64,000 bases of DNA. Source: Lamellibrachia columna. Its lineage: Eukaryota; Annelida; Polychaeta; Sabellida; Siboglinidae. The DNA is taken from assembly GCA_963662155.1 (NCBI GenBank), contig OY759261.1, forward strand, positions 177,501-241,500, written 5' to 3'. Each line of letters starts with the position of its first letter. Within the stretch, counting starts at the first letter, position 1. A program made the translations under genes and the position numbers. The notes under the pieces are model-generated. The model ran no database searches. It was given only the letters and a program-made list of their open reading frames with translations, and was not told where the DNA came from. This document shows positions 54,345-63,560 of this stretch, in pieces.

Positions 54345-57173
54345 CTACTTATAACCCGCCCTCCTGATATATGTGTCAACCTTGTTTTTAAACATATTCA
54401 CGCTGCTAGCAGTTACACAATCTGTAGACAATTTGTTCCATTCATTTATTGTCCTCTGTGAGAACGAGTGCTTCCTGATGTCCAATCTACATTGATCCTT
54501 TACTAATTTTACCTCATGTCCTCTAGTTCTGCTATCCTTCTTGAGTGAGAAAAACATATTTCTATCAATAATTTCATACCCATTCAATATCTTAAAAACT
54601 TCAATCTGATCTCCTCTTAACCTCCTTGTCTCTAGAGTTGTTAAACCACATTCTTTCAGGCGTTCTTCATAACTAAGGTCTCTCAGTTCTGGAATCATTT
54701 TAGTTGCTCTCCTTTGTATGCGTTCAAGCGTATCTATATCCTTCTTACGATATGGTCTCCATGCTTGTATACAGTATTCTAAATGAGGTCTAACTATTGC
54801 TTTATAAAGAGGTATAATTAACTTTTTTCCCTTGTATGTTATGTTTCTTCTAATCAATCCAAGAATTTGATTACCCTTTGAAGCTGCAATACCACACTGC
54901 TCTGAAACTTTCATATCAGCGCTTATTGTAACTCCTAAGTCCTTTTCTTTTACAGTAGTACCCAGAACAGTATCTCCCATTTTATAGTTTACATTCAAGT
55001 TCCCATGTCCTGTATGTAGGCATTTACATTTCCCAAAATTGAACAGCATCTGCCATTTCTCAGACCATTTCACTAATCTGTCTAGATCGTTTTGTAAATG
55101 TTGTTTATCACCATCAGTATTAACCTTTCTAAACAGTTTTGTGTCATCCGCAAATTTCAGTACGTTACTTGTTATACTGTCGTCCAAGTCATTGATATAA
55201 ATTAAGAATAATATAGGTCCTAGTACTGACCCTTGAGGTACCCCACTCAAAACCGATTTCCAATTTGAAACTTCTCCATCTACTACAACTCGTTGTCTTC
55301 TGTCAGTCAGCCATTGTTCTATCCAGTCAGTTATGCTATCCCCGATACCATGGGCTTTTAATTTAAGTAGCAATCTTTGATGTGGCACTTTGTCAAAAGC
55401 TTTCTGAAAATCTAAGTAGATAATATCTACTGGCGATCCCACGTCTATCCACTTAGTGATTTCTTCCAAAAAACATAACATATTTGTTAAGCATGACCTT
55501 GCTTTAAGGAATCCATGTTGAGATGAATTTAATAATTTATGCTTAACGAGGAAGTCCACCATATGGTCTTTAATTAACCTTTCTAATAATTTACAAATCA
55601 CTGACGTTAAACTCACTGGTCTGTAATTCTCTGACTTATTTCTCGAACCCTTTTTAAATAATGGTATGATGTTTGCTTCTTTCCATTCAAACGGAACAAC
55701 TCCCTCTTTTAATGACAAGTTGAATACTCTTGCAAGTGATTTGTTATCCTTCATTGCCCTTATTTTCTTAGCTACCAATTCTGGAGTTACAACTAACGGT
55801 CCTAAATATTCAGATTTAGCCCCCTGAAATTTAGCATCAGCAACTGGTAATGAACTAATATCTTCCTTGGTAAACACTGAACTGAAGTAACCATTTAGGT
55901 CTTCCGCCATTAAAAACCCCTGTGATATTATATTTCCAGCACTGTCTTCTAGAGGTCCAACCTTGTCTTGTACGTTTTGTTTACTCCTGACATATGCATA
56001 AAAACTCTTGCTGTCATTTTTTATGTTACATGCCAGTTTTTGCTCATAGCTTCTTTTAGATTGTCTGATTTCAGTTGTAGCTGCATTAAGTGCCTCTTTG
56101 TATTTTGCATAGTCTTCTTCCTTTCTGGTACGCCTATAAACCCTCCACATAGTTTGTTTTAGCATTATTTTTCTAATAGCCTCTTTTGACAAATGTTTCT
56201 TTCTACACCGTTTTCCTTGTTTTCGGAAGGGAACAAATTTATCGATGATACTCTCAATTTCATATTTAAGAATGTTCCAGCATTCAATTGCGGTCTTATT
56301 CATCAGCATGTTATTCCAATCTAGCTGTGCTAAGTATTTTCTCATATCTTTGTAGTTACCTTTGTGGAAGTTTCTCTTGTACGTTTTCTTATTTTTACTT
56401 TCTGATTTTACATTGATGTCAAAATGTATTTGATTATGGTCACTATTACCCAATGGTTCAAATATTTTTACATTGTCCACTAATTCTTTTTGTGATGACA
56501 AAACTATATCTAATACATTTTCTCCCCTGGTTGGTTCTAGTACGTGCTGAGTAAGAAAGCTATCCTGGATTAAACATAGAAATTGTTGATCCTCAATCCC
56601 TGTGCTCTCTAGAGAATTCCATTGTATGTGTCCATGGTTAAAATCTCCCATTATGATACATTCCCCTTTACTAACTTCCTTTATAGCGTTTTTTATTTTT
56701 GTGTTGTCCTCTTCGTTTATGTTTGGACTTCGGTAAACTAATCCAATAGTTAATTTTGAATTTCCTGAAACAATTTTGCACCAAACAGCTTCATCGCAAT
56801 CTGCTTCCCTTTCTAGTTTTATTTCATAAGCCTGAATAGATTCTTTAACATATAAAATAACTCCCCCGCCCCTTCTTCCTATTCGATCTTTCCTAAACAT
56901 TACGTATCCTGTCAGTCCTAATTCAGCATCTGTAATATCTATGTTGGCCCATGATTCAGTTATACCAATTATGTGAGGGTCAATATCTTCTACCATAATG
57001 TTTAATTCGTTTTTCTTATTTACTATGCTCCTTGCATTTAAACATACGCATATATAACCTTTTTCAGAGATGTTTTTCGGATTATTTGATATTGGTTTAT
57101 CTGTGCTAGTGGCCTCTTGTTCGGCTTGAGACACCTCTAGGTAACCCCCCTGCACTTCTAGTTTAAAGAATGT
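54345..57173 (-). CDS. CR1 ORF2: endonuclease-reverse transcriptase
   Basis: Open from 57173 (after a TAA) to the stop at 54345. There is no ATG before the endonuclease: upstream codons read CTA GAA GTG CAG, and the first ATG lies inside the endonuclease (MVEDIDPHIIG). Domains: endonuclease about residues 1-240 of the frame starting at GTG 57155 (CLNARSIVNKKNELNIMV, GITESW, IIMGDFNHGHIQWN, LGNSDHNQIHF), linker to about 430, then RT to about 720 ([64 protein letters not shown]), then the C-terminal tail ending YIRRAGYK. Near 55738 the frame reads KDNKSLARVFNLSL where copy B has 21 more residues, so an early RT block is lost in frame and the enzyme is probably inactive. Confidence 0.95.
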   Translation of the reverse strand, partial: TFFKLEVQGGYLEVSQAEQEATSTDKPISNNPKNISEKGYICVCLNARSIVNKKNELNIMVEDIDPHIIGITESWANIDITDAELGLTGYVMFRKDRIGRRGGGVILYVKESIQAYEIKLEREADCDEAVWCKIVSGNSKLTIGLVYRSPNINEEDNTKIKNAIKEVSKGECIIMGDFNHGHIQWNSLESTGIEDQQFLCLIQDSFLTQHVLEPTRGENVLDIVLSSQKELVDNVKIFEPLGNSDHNQIHFDINVKSESKNKKTYKRNFHKGNYKDMRKYLAQLDWNNMLMNKTAIECWNILKYEIESIIDKFVPFRKQGKRCRKKHLSKEAIRKIMLKQTMWRVYRRTRKEEDYAKYKEALNAATTEIRQSKRSYEQKLACNIKNDSKSFYAYVRSKQNVQDKVGPLEDSAGNIISQGFLMAEDLNGYFSSVFTKEDISSLPVADAKFQGAKSEYLGPLVVTPELVAKKIRAMKDNKSLARVFNLSLKEGVVPFEWKEANIIPLFKKGSRNKSENYRPVSLTSVICKLLERLIKDHMVDFLVKHKLLNSSQHGFLKARSCLTNMLCFLEEITKWIDVGSPVDIIYLDFQKAFDKVPHQRLLLKLKAHGIGDSITDWIEQWLTDRRQRVVVDGEVSNWKSVLSGVPQGSVLGPILFLIYINDLDDSITSNVLKFADDTKLFRKVNTDGDKQHLQNDLDRLVKWSEKWQMLFNFGKCKCLHTGHGNLNVNYKMGDTVLGTTVKEKDLGVTISADMKVSEQCGIAASKGNQILGLIRRNITYKGKKLIIPLYKAIVRPHLEYCIQAWRPYRKKDIDTLERIQRRATKMIPELRDLSYEERLKECGLTTLETRRLRGDQIEVFKILNGYEIIDRNMFFSLKKDSRTRGHEVKLVKDQCRLDIRKHSFSQRTINEWNKLSTDCVTASSVNMFKNKVDTYIRRAGYK

Positions 57174-58480
57174 TTACTTCCAAAAACATTTGTCATTGTA
57201 CCCAAGTCGCTATCTACTGCTGCTGAAAGTTTGTCCGCGAATACTGCCGCCCCCTTTCCACTTAAATGAAGCCCATCCTTCATGTACATATCTGCCCTCC
57301 CAACAAAACTTCCCCATAAATCCACAAATCCAACTTCCTCTTCCCTACACAGCCTCTGGACTAACATGTTAATTGCCATCCCCCGACAATTTCGATATTT
57401 GTGACCCCTCCTGCCCATTACAGGTAAAATCCCTGACAGTATTACCTGCTCAACCCGCGTCTGTTTTAGTGTTCTGACCAACTGCCTATATTTCCTAACT
57501 ATGGCAGTTGTACCCTCCCTCTCTACGTTATTTGTCCCTACGTGTACTAAAACAGATCCACCCTTACCCGAGCCTACGATGTTTTTTACCCTCTCAGTTA
57601 TCGCCTCTATTTTGGCTCCAGGCAAGCAGACCACCACATCATCTCCCTTGTTTAAGACTCTGTCGGTCTTCCTAACTATCGAATCCCCCACAAACACCCT
57701 CGCTCTCTTCCTCACCCCCTCTATCACTGCTGCAGAATAACTCTTCCTTTCGATCCCCTCCATCACATTCTGTCCTGACCCCTTCCCTCCTGTCTCCCCC
57801 ACTTCCCACTCCTTTGCTCTTGTCTCTCCCACTCCCCTCTCCTTCACTCCGGTTGTTTTCCCTTCCGTCTCCCCCACTCCCTTCTCCTTCCCTCCTGTCT
57901 CCCCTACTCCCCTCTCCTTCCCTCCGGTTGTTTTCCCTCCCGTCTCCCCCACTCCCTTCTCCTTCCCTCCTGTCGCCGCTACTCCCCTCTCCTTCACTCC
58001 GGTTGTCTTCCCTCCCGTCTCCCCCACTCCCTTCTCCTTCCCTCCTGTCTCCCCTACTCCCATCTCCTTCACTCTGGTTGTCTTCCCTTCCGTTCCTTTC
58101 CTTCCCGTCTCCTTACGTCCTGTCTCCCTATGACCTGTCACCTTCCCTCCTCTCAGCTTCCTCCCAGGCTGAGGTGAGCTCTCCCTAGCATCTCTTGTGT
58201 CTTTCGACACTTTATCGTCTACAGTTCCCCCACCGGAACTACTGGCACAACTCCCCTGTTCCCTTCCTACCATTGCCACAACGAGCAGCCTCAGCTCTTC
58301 CAACTCCACCTCTAGTTCCTTCATCCGTGCGCATCCCCTACACTCAAAACTAAAACTATCTGCCTGGACCTCAGCCCAGGACTTCTCGCACCCAGACTTG
58401 ACGAAATCCACCCAGTTGCTGCAACTGCCACAAATTAAATGCCTTGTGGCCTTTAACTGCCGTTTGCACGGCGCCATCAT
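57158..58480 (-). CDS. CR1 ORF1: zinc finger + SGNH-hydrolase protein
   Basis: 440 codons from ATG 58480 to TAG 57158. Residues 1-50 form a Cys-rich finger of PHD-like spacing (C17, C20, C31, C47, C50). Residues 52-75 are a Leu-rich helix, possibly a coiled coil. Residues 100-235 are a Gly/Lys/Glu hinge with about three 25-residue repeats (KERGVGETGG...). Residues 258-430 are an SGNH/GDSL-type hydrolase domain with FVGDSIVRKTD (Ser266), HVGTNNVE (Asn317) and KDGLHLSGKG (Asp402, His405). SGNH (esterase) domains are known in ORF1 of CR1-clade elements. The substrate is unknown and the finger is presumed to bind nucleic acid. All catalytic residues are present. Confidence 0.95.
   Translation of the reverse strand: MMAPCKRQLKATRHLICGSCSNWVDFVKSGCEKSWAEVQADSFSFECRGCARMKELEVELEELRLLVVAMVGREQGSCASSSGGGTVDDKVSKDTRDARESSPQPGRKLRGGKVTGHRETGRKETGRKGTEGKTTRVKEMGVGETGGKEKGVGETGGKTTGVKERGVAATGGKEKGVGETGGKTTGGKERGVGETGGKEKGVGETEGKTTGVKERGVGETRAKEWEVGETGGKGSGQNVMEGIERKSYSAAVIEGVRKRARVFVGDSIVRKTDRVLNKGDDVVVCLPGAKIEAITERVKNIVGSGKGGSVLVHVGTNNVEREGTTAIVRKYRQLVRTLKQTRVEQVILSGILPVMGRRGHKYRNCRGMAINMLVQRLCREEEVGFVDLWGSFVGRADMYMKDGLHLSGKGAAVFADKLSAAVDSDLGTMTNVFGSKHSLN
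57161..57167 (-). promoter_or_regulatory. Putative -1 ribosomal frameshift slip site, CR1 copy C
   Basis: ORF1 ends ...CAT TCT TTA AAC TAG. The heptamer T TTA AAC matches the X XXY YYZ rule for -1 frameshifting. After a slip the next codons (CTA GAA GTG) are in the ORF2 frame, which is open only from 57173. The window in which a shift could work is therefore 16 nt and contains this site. A downstream stimulatory structure was not identified by eye. Confidence 0.65.
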
Positions 58481-58557
58481 ACAATTTATTTTTAATTAGT
58501 TTGCTACGTTAGCCTTGAATAAGGCTGTTTTTGTGATCAAAAGAACACTTTAGGCTA

Positions 58558-59080
58558 AAAATCCTGCCACCTGGCGAATACGGAGAACACTGTGTAACAA
58601 AACAACGAAGTCAGTGTGTACTAATTTACGCTAAAATCCTGCTGTTAATTCCTTTTTACCGAAAACGTTGACTACCACTATGTCAGATATTACCTTATGT
58701 ATGTAATTTAAGTAAATAGATCACTTTATATATATATATATATATTAGCCAATGTAAACTATTCACTATGCTATCTCAATTTTCGAATAGTAAACAACCC
58801 TATTATCGCTCGCTGAATTCCCCGACAGAATCCGAAACTAACTTACTCTAAAATACTCCCTCTGACTAATAATTAACAAAACCTGTTTCCTAATATATGT
58901 CTACAATACGTTTGTGTATAATATATATTCAATAGTAATACTTATTCTATTTGATATACCGCGTTTTTCTGTAAATGATCTACACCAAATTCAAGTCGCT
59001 GCACCAAGTCCAAGTAGCCGGAAGTCATATGTGTTGTTTGAAGCCTTCGAAGCGACGTTGGAGAGCTTTTCGCGTTTGTA
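58558..59080. other. Non-coding spacer
   Basis: Includes a short (TA)n run at 58729-58746. No exon can be supported. Confidence 0.5.
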
Positions 59081-59084
59081 CTCA

Positions 59085-59410
59085 CAGCATATCGGATATA
59101 ATCATGGATGGTATATATATATATATAGTTACGAATAATTATGATAGTCATGCATGCTGAAGCAGTACCTCAAAGCAGCTACATCGAAGAGACTTGAGCA
59201 GTGGGTCGATTGGCCATTGCATCAATTCTAAGCCTAAGGCAAAGAATAATATCTAAGCTATTATTGTATCGTAAGATCGTTAATTGGAAGTTATTCTTTG
59301 ATATGTAAAGTTGCTTGGTTCGTAATATGATGTTTTCGGTGCATGAGACAATGATCACACAGCCCATCCAAGGACAACATTAAACACAATGCAATCTGTC
59401 GCAATGTTCA
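59085..59410. repeat. Paralogous segment, copy 1 (copy 2 at 63672-64000)
   Basis: Shares CAGCATATCGGATATAAT, AATAATTATxATAGTCATGC, GAGACTTG, GGGTCGAT, TTATTCTTTGATATG and CACAGCCCATCCAAGGACAA with 63672-64000. This indicates that a block of about 4.6 kb starts again at the window's right edge. Confidence 0.9.
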
Positions 59411-59460
59411 TTATCAATGCATTTTAGGCGTAGACATAGTATTACCGCTTGCCTACATAC

Positions 59461-59574
59461 CGACGTTGCAGTTAAGGCCAGACCATCCGTACGTACACTG
59501 ACATTCGTAACGTTGATCTCCATTGACACACGCAGCGTTGTTCTTACAAGGATTGTCGCTACACGTTAAGTTAC
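59461..59574 (-). CDS. EGF-like domain exon
   Basis: Minus strand, 114 bp between an ATTATTTCAG acceptor and a GTATGT donor. The frame reads NLTCSDNPCKNNAACVNGDQ, then RYECQCTYGWSGLNCNVG. The six cysteines fit the EGF pattern (C-x4-C-x5-C-x8-C-x-C-x8-C). Both splice phases are 1, as is typical of shuffled EGF modules. It lies downstream of the signal-peptide exon at 59766-59854, so the product would be secreted or a type I membrane protein. The rest of the gene is probably outside or in degenerate paralogous pieces. Confidence 0.82.
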
Positions 59575-59765
59575 CTGAAATAGTAATAATGGTTTGTGAA
59601 AATTTTCATAAATTTGGGCGATTAACATATATATAGGTGAGCGTAAGAAGAACTAAATTGTCACATAATTTATGTTCTAAAGAAGGCAACAAGTAGTAGC
59701 CAAAACATCGTAGTAGTGAATTAAGTTCATAGTTGTGAATAAAAGAGTATATATATAATACTTAC

Positions 59766-59854
59766 GATGGTCATTGACGGAAAATGTAGCGGGATTACTC
59801 GGTCAGAGTAACCACAAACACGAGTGAGATGACAACGGCGACTCGTGCTGCCAT
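59766..59854 (-). CDS. Signal-peptide exon of the EGF gene (frame problem)
   Basis: ATG 59854 gives MAARVAVVISLVFVVTLTE, a good signal peptide, then TAA. The segment ends at a GTAAGT donor after 59766. Shifting the frame by +1 just before the stop opens it (SNPATFSVNDH) and brings it to phase 1, which is what the EGF exon needs. The two paralogs near 44.95 and 46.3 kb show the same offset. The exon is therefore either spliced differently from what I infer or all copies descend from a mutated one. Confidence 0.55.
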
Positions 59855-60016
59855 TGTAATCAAAAGTATTTGATCTGTGTCAAGTTGAATGTACGTTTAA
59901 GGCATCACAGTCTTGTCGAGGCACTTTTCAACTGAATTAAACGCTATAATAACTTTATTTGAGCAAATCCCGATGTAAGAAGAATTCATATTAATAAAAT
60001 CTATATGTTTATAGAA

Positions 60017-60326
60017 TTACTGAAGAATAAGTCCTAGTCCATAATAACTGAAGAATAAGTGCTAGTCTATAATAACTGAAGAATAAGTGCTAGGCTATAA
60101 TAACTGAAGAATAAGTGCTAGTCTATAATAATAAAATATAAGTGCTAGGCTATAATAACTGTAGAATAAGTGCTAGTCCATAATAACTGTAGAATAAGTG
60201 CTAGTCCATAATAACTGTAGAATAAGTGCTAGTCTATAATAACTGTAGAATAAGTGCTAGTCCATAATAACTGAAGAATAAGTGCTAGTCTATAATAATA
60301 AAATATAAGTGCTAGGCTATAATAAC
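60017..60326. repeat. 28-bp minisatellite, about 11 copies
   Basis: Units of AATAACTGAAGAATAAGTGC plus TAGTCTAT, with GAAG/GTAG and GTCC/GTCT/GGCT variants and an ATAAAATATAAG variant recurring twice. The paralog at 50545-50580 has a single unit. Confidence 0.97.
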
Positions 60327-60565
60327 AAGGGTTCCGTTGACCTTTTGTCTCGTTCGAGATAACATATATATCTACGTCGGCAACATACAATGAAAATAAT
60401 GATGCAACATAACGCACATACATTGCTCTGTGGCCTATCGACGTACCGCTAAGTCTCTTTTGATTCCACTACCGGACCATACATGTCTACTCTTCCGGTT
60501 TCCTCTATATATGATAATTGTTTAATGAGGGAATATGTCATGGTCTATAAATACCAGTGTATTAT
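60327..60565. repeat. Paralogous block, copy 2, left part
   Basis: Homologous to 50575-50805; interrupted after CAGTGTATTAT by CR1 copy D. The remainder resumes at 63233. Confidence 0.92.
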
Positions 60566-63132
60566 ATGTTAAAGAATCTATTCAGGCTTGTAAAATAAAA
60601 TTAGAAAGGGAAGCAGATTACGATGACGCTGTTTGGTGCAAAATACTTTCAGGAAATTCAAAATTAACTATTGGATTAGTTTACCGAAGTCCAAACATAA
60701 ACGAAGAGGATAACACAAAATTACAAAATGCTATAAAGGAAGTTAGTAAGGGGAATGTATCATAATGGGAGATTTTAACCATGGACACATACAATGGAAT
60801 TCTCTAGAGAGTACAGGGGGTGAGGACCAACAATTTCTATTTTTAATTTAGGATAGCTTCCTTACTCAGCACGTGCTAGAACCAACCAGGGGAGAAAATG
60901 TATTAGATATAGTTTTATCATCACAAAAAGAATTAGTGGACAATGTAAAAATACATGAACCATTGGGTAACAGTGACCACAATCAAATACATTTTGATAT
61001 CAATGTAAAATCAGAAAGTAAAAATAAAAAACGTATAGGAGAAACTTCCAGAAAGGTAACATTAAAGATATGAGAAAATACTTAGCAAAGTTAGATTGGA
61101 AAAACATGCTGATGAATAAGACCGCAATTGAATGTTGGAATATTCTAAAATATGAAATTGAGAGTATCATCGATAAATTTGTTCCCTTGAAAAAACAAGG
61201 AAATCGGTCTAGAAAGAAACACTTGTCAAAAGAAGGTATTAGAAAAAGAAAAATAGTGTTTAAGCAAGCTATGTGGAGGGTTTATAGGCGTACCAGAAAG
61301 GATGAAGACAATGCAAATTACAAAGAGGCACTTAACCTAGCTACAACTGAAATTAGAAAATCTAAAAGAACCTTTGAAAAAAAAATGGCAGGTAATATAA
61401 AAAATTACAGCAAGAGTTTCTATGCTTATGTAAGGAATAAACAGAAAGTTCGAGATAAGGTCGGACCACTGGAAAACAACAGGGGAAACATAATTTCAGA
61501 CGGGTTTCAAATAGCAGAGGTCCTGAATGAGTATTTCAGCTCAGTTTTTACCACAGAAGATATCAGCTCACTTCCAGTTCCATTTACTAAATTTCAGGGC
61601 AATAAATCAGAACATTTAGGGCAATTATTTGTAACTCCTGAAATAATAGCACAGCAAATTAAGAAGATGAAAGATAATAAATCACCTGGAGTTGAAGGGA
61701 TACCACCAAAACTGCTTAAGGAAATTGTAGTACAAATTAGTACACCATTTGCAAAATTGTTTAAATTGTCACTAGAAGAAGGAATAGTTCATTCAGAATG
61801 GAAAGAAGCAAATATTAAGCCGGTATTTAAGAAGAGATCGAGGAACAAGCCAGATAATTACAGACCAGTGAGTTTAACATCAGTTGTATGTAAATTACTC
61901 GAAACATTAATTAGAGACCACATGGTGGAATTCCTTGTGAAACATAAATTAATAAATACATCTCAACATGGGTTCCTAAAAGCAAGGTCATGTCTAACCA
62001 ATTTCTTATGTTTTTTGGAAGACATTACAAAGTGGGTAGATGACGGGTCACCAGTGGATGTTGTCTACTTAGATTTTGGGAAAGCTTTCGATAAAGTGCC
62101 ACATCAAAGATTGTTACTTAAACTAAAAGCCCATGGTATAGGTAATGATGTAATCAGCTGGATAGAAAAGTGGCTTACACACAGAAGACAGAGAGTAATA
62201 GTAGATGGTAAGATTTCAAACTAGAAATCGGTTTTGAGTGGGGTACCATAGGGATCAGTATTAGGCCCTACATTGTTTTTAATATATATAAATGATTTGG
62301 AAGATGACATATCTAGCAAAGTACTGAAATTTGCAGATGACACAAAAGTATTTAGAAAGGTTACTAATGATACAGATAAACAAAGTTTACAAGATGATCT
62401 AGATAAATTAGTTAAATAGTCAGAAAAATGGCATATATTATTAAATTTTGGGACGTGTAAATGTATACACGTAGGACATGGAAACACGGACGAAGAATTT
62501 AAAATGGGGGATGCTGTACTAGGTAGAACCACACAAGAAAATGACTTAGGAGTAACATTTAGTGCTGACATGAAAGTTTCAGAGCAATGTGGGATTGCCG
62601 CTTCGAAAAGAAATCAAATTATAGGGCTAATTAGGGAACTATCATGTATAAGGAGAAACAGCTAATTGTACCCCTGTACAAAGCAATAGTTAGACCACAT
62701 TTGGAATAGTGTATTCAAGCATGGAGGCCGTATCGTAAAAAGGACATAGACAAGCTAGAAAGAATACAACGAAGAGCAACTAAAATGATTCCAGAATTGA
62801 GAGACCTTAGTTACGAAAGTCGCTTATTACAATGTGGTTTGACAACACCAGAGACCAGGAGACTAAGAGGAGACCAAATATAAGTGTTTAAAATAGTGAA
62901 CGGTTATGAGGATGTTGATAGGAATATGTTCTTCAAACTTAAAGAAGGCAGTAGAACCTTCAAAGCAGCATTAGTTAAGGAGCAGTGTAGGTTGGACATG
63001 AGAAAGTACTCTTTCTCACAGAGGGTTATACATGAATGGAACAAACTACCAAATGATTGTTTTAATGCTAGTAGTGTGAATATGTTCAAAAATAGAATTG
63101 ACATATATTTGATAAGGGCGGGCTATAAATAG
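60563..63132 (+). pseudogene. CR1 copy D ORF2 (partial, multiply broken)
   Basis: Pieces in order: LTIGLVYRSPNINEEDNTKL, a shifted IMGDFNHGHIQW, LEPTRGENVLDIVLSSQKEL, LGNSDHNQIHFDIN, then 61070-62224 (384 codons) with SPGVEGIPPKLLKEIVVQIS, NYRPVSLTSVVCKLLETLIR and YLDFGKAFDKVPHQRLLL. A TAG follows GKISN at 62222, then LKFADDTKVFRKVTNDTD and the C-terminal tail to YLIRAGYK. Stops occur at about 60850, 62222, 62250, 62416, 62707 and 62881. There is a deletion in the HK block near 62635. Confidence 0.93.
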
Positions 63133-63232
63133 ATGAGAACATTTTTGGACTCTCGATAAGCCAGTGGCCTCCTTGTCCACTTGCCATCTGGAACTTGTTG
63201 TTTGGGATGGCAATCTTGTTAAATCTTGTTAA
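60563..63232 (+). mobile_element. CR1 non-LTR retrotransposon, copy D (5'-truncated)
   Basis: Plus strand. Starts within the endonuclease (YVKESIQACKIKLEREADYD) and ends with two CTTGTTAAAT repeats at 63213-63233. Flanked by ATTAT at 60561-60565 and 63233-63237, a likely 5-bp target-site duplication. The empty site is seen in the paralogous block near 50805. It belongs to the same subfamily as copy A. Confidence 0.95.
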
Positions 63233-63560
63233 ATTATCATATATCTTATGGCTGTAGATTTAATTATTTGAGTCACCTGATTCTTCGATCACAGACGCTT
63301 TATTGGAAGCCGTTTTTGGTGCCGTTGTTGTTAGAACCTCTGTAAGTTAAACAAAACAGCTACTGCGTTGACTTGGTCGACACCGTTTACATAGTATATA
63401 ATACCAACTATATACATACAGTATGCATCTAGTACAATTCAATATCGACGTGTTCAGTGGATGATAATGTTGGTCTTCAGTAGCGACGTCGGTTCGGCAA
63501 GACAAAAACGTTTGTCTGCAGTTGACACACAAATAGGCGTCATTGACTACAATGGGTCTG
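63233..63560. repeat. Paralogous block, copy 2, right part
   Basis: Continuation of the block interrupted by CR1 copy D; homologous to about 50806-51105. Confidence 0.92.

Larger units (their letters stand above)
54245..58557 (-). mobile_element. CR1 non-LTR retrotransposon, copy C (nearly intact, full length)
   Basis: Minus strand. The 5' leader begins near 58557 (GCTACGTTAGCCTTGAATAA at about 58503). ORF1 is 58480-57158, ORF2 57173-54345, the 3' untranslated region 54344-54245, and the end is two TTAAATCTTG-type repeats. Both reading frames are uninterrupted, but ORF2 lacks 21 codons. Copies B and E are close relatives; A and D form a second subfamily that differs in ORF2 (for example YLIRAGY against YLRRAGY). 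No clear target-site duplication is visible. Confidence 0.97.
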
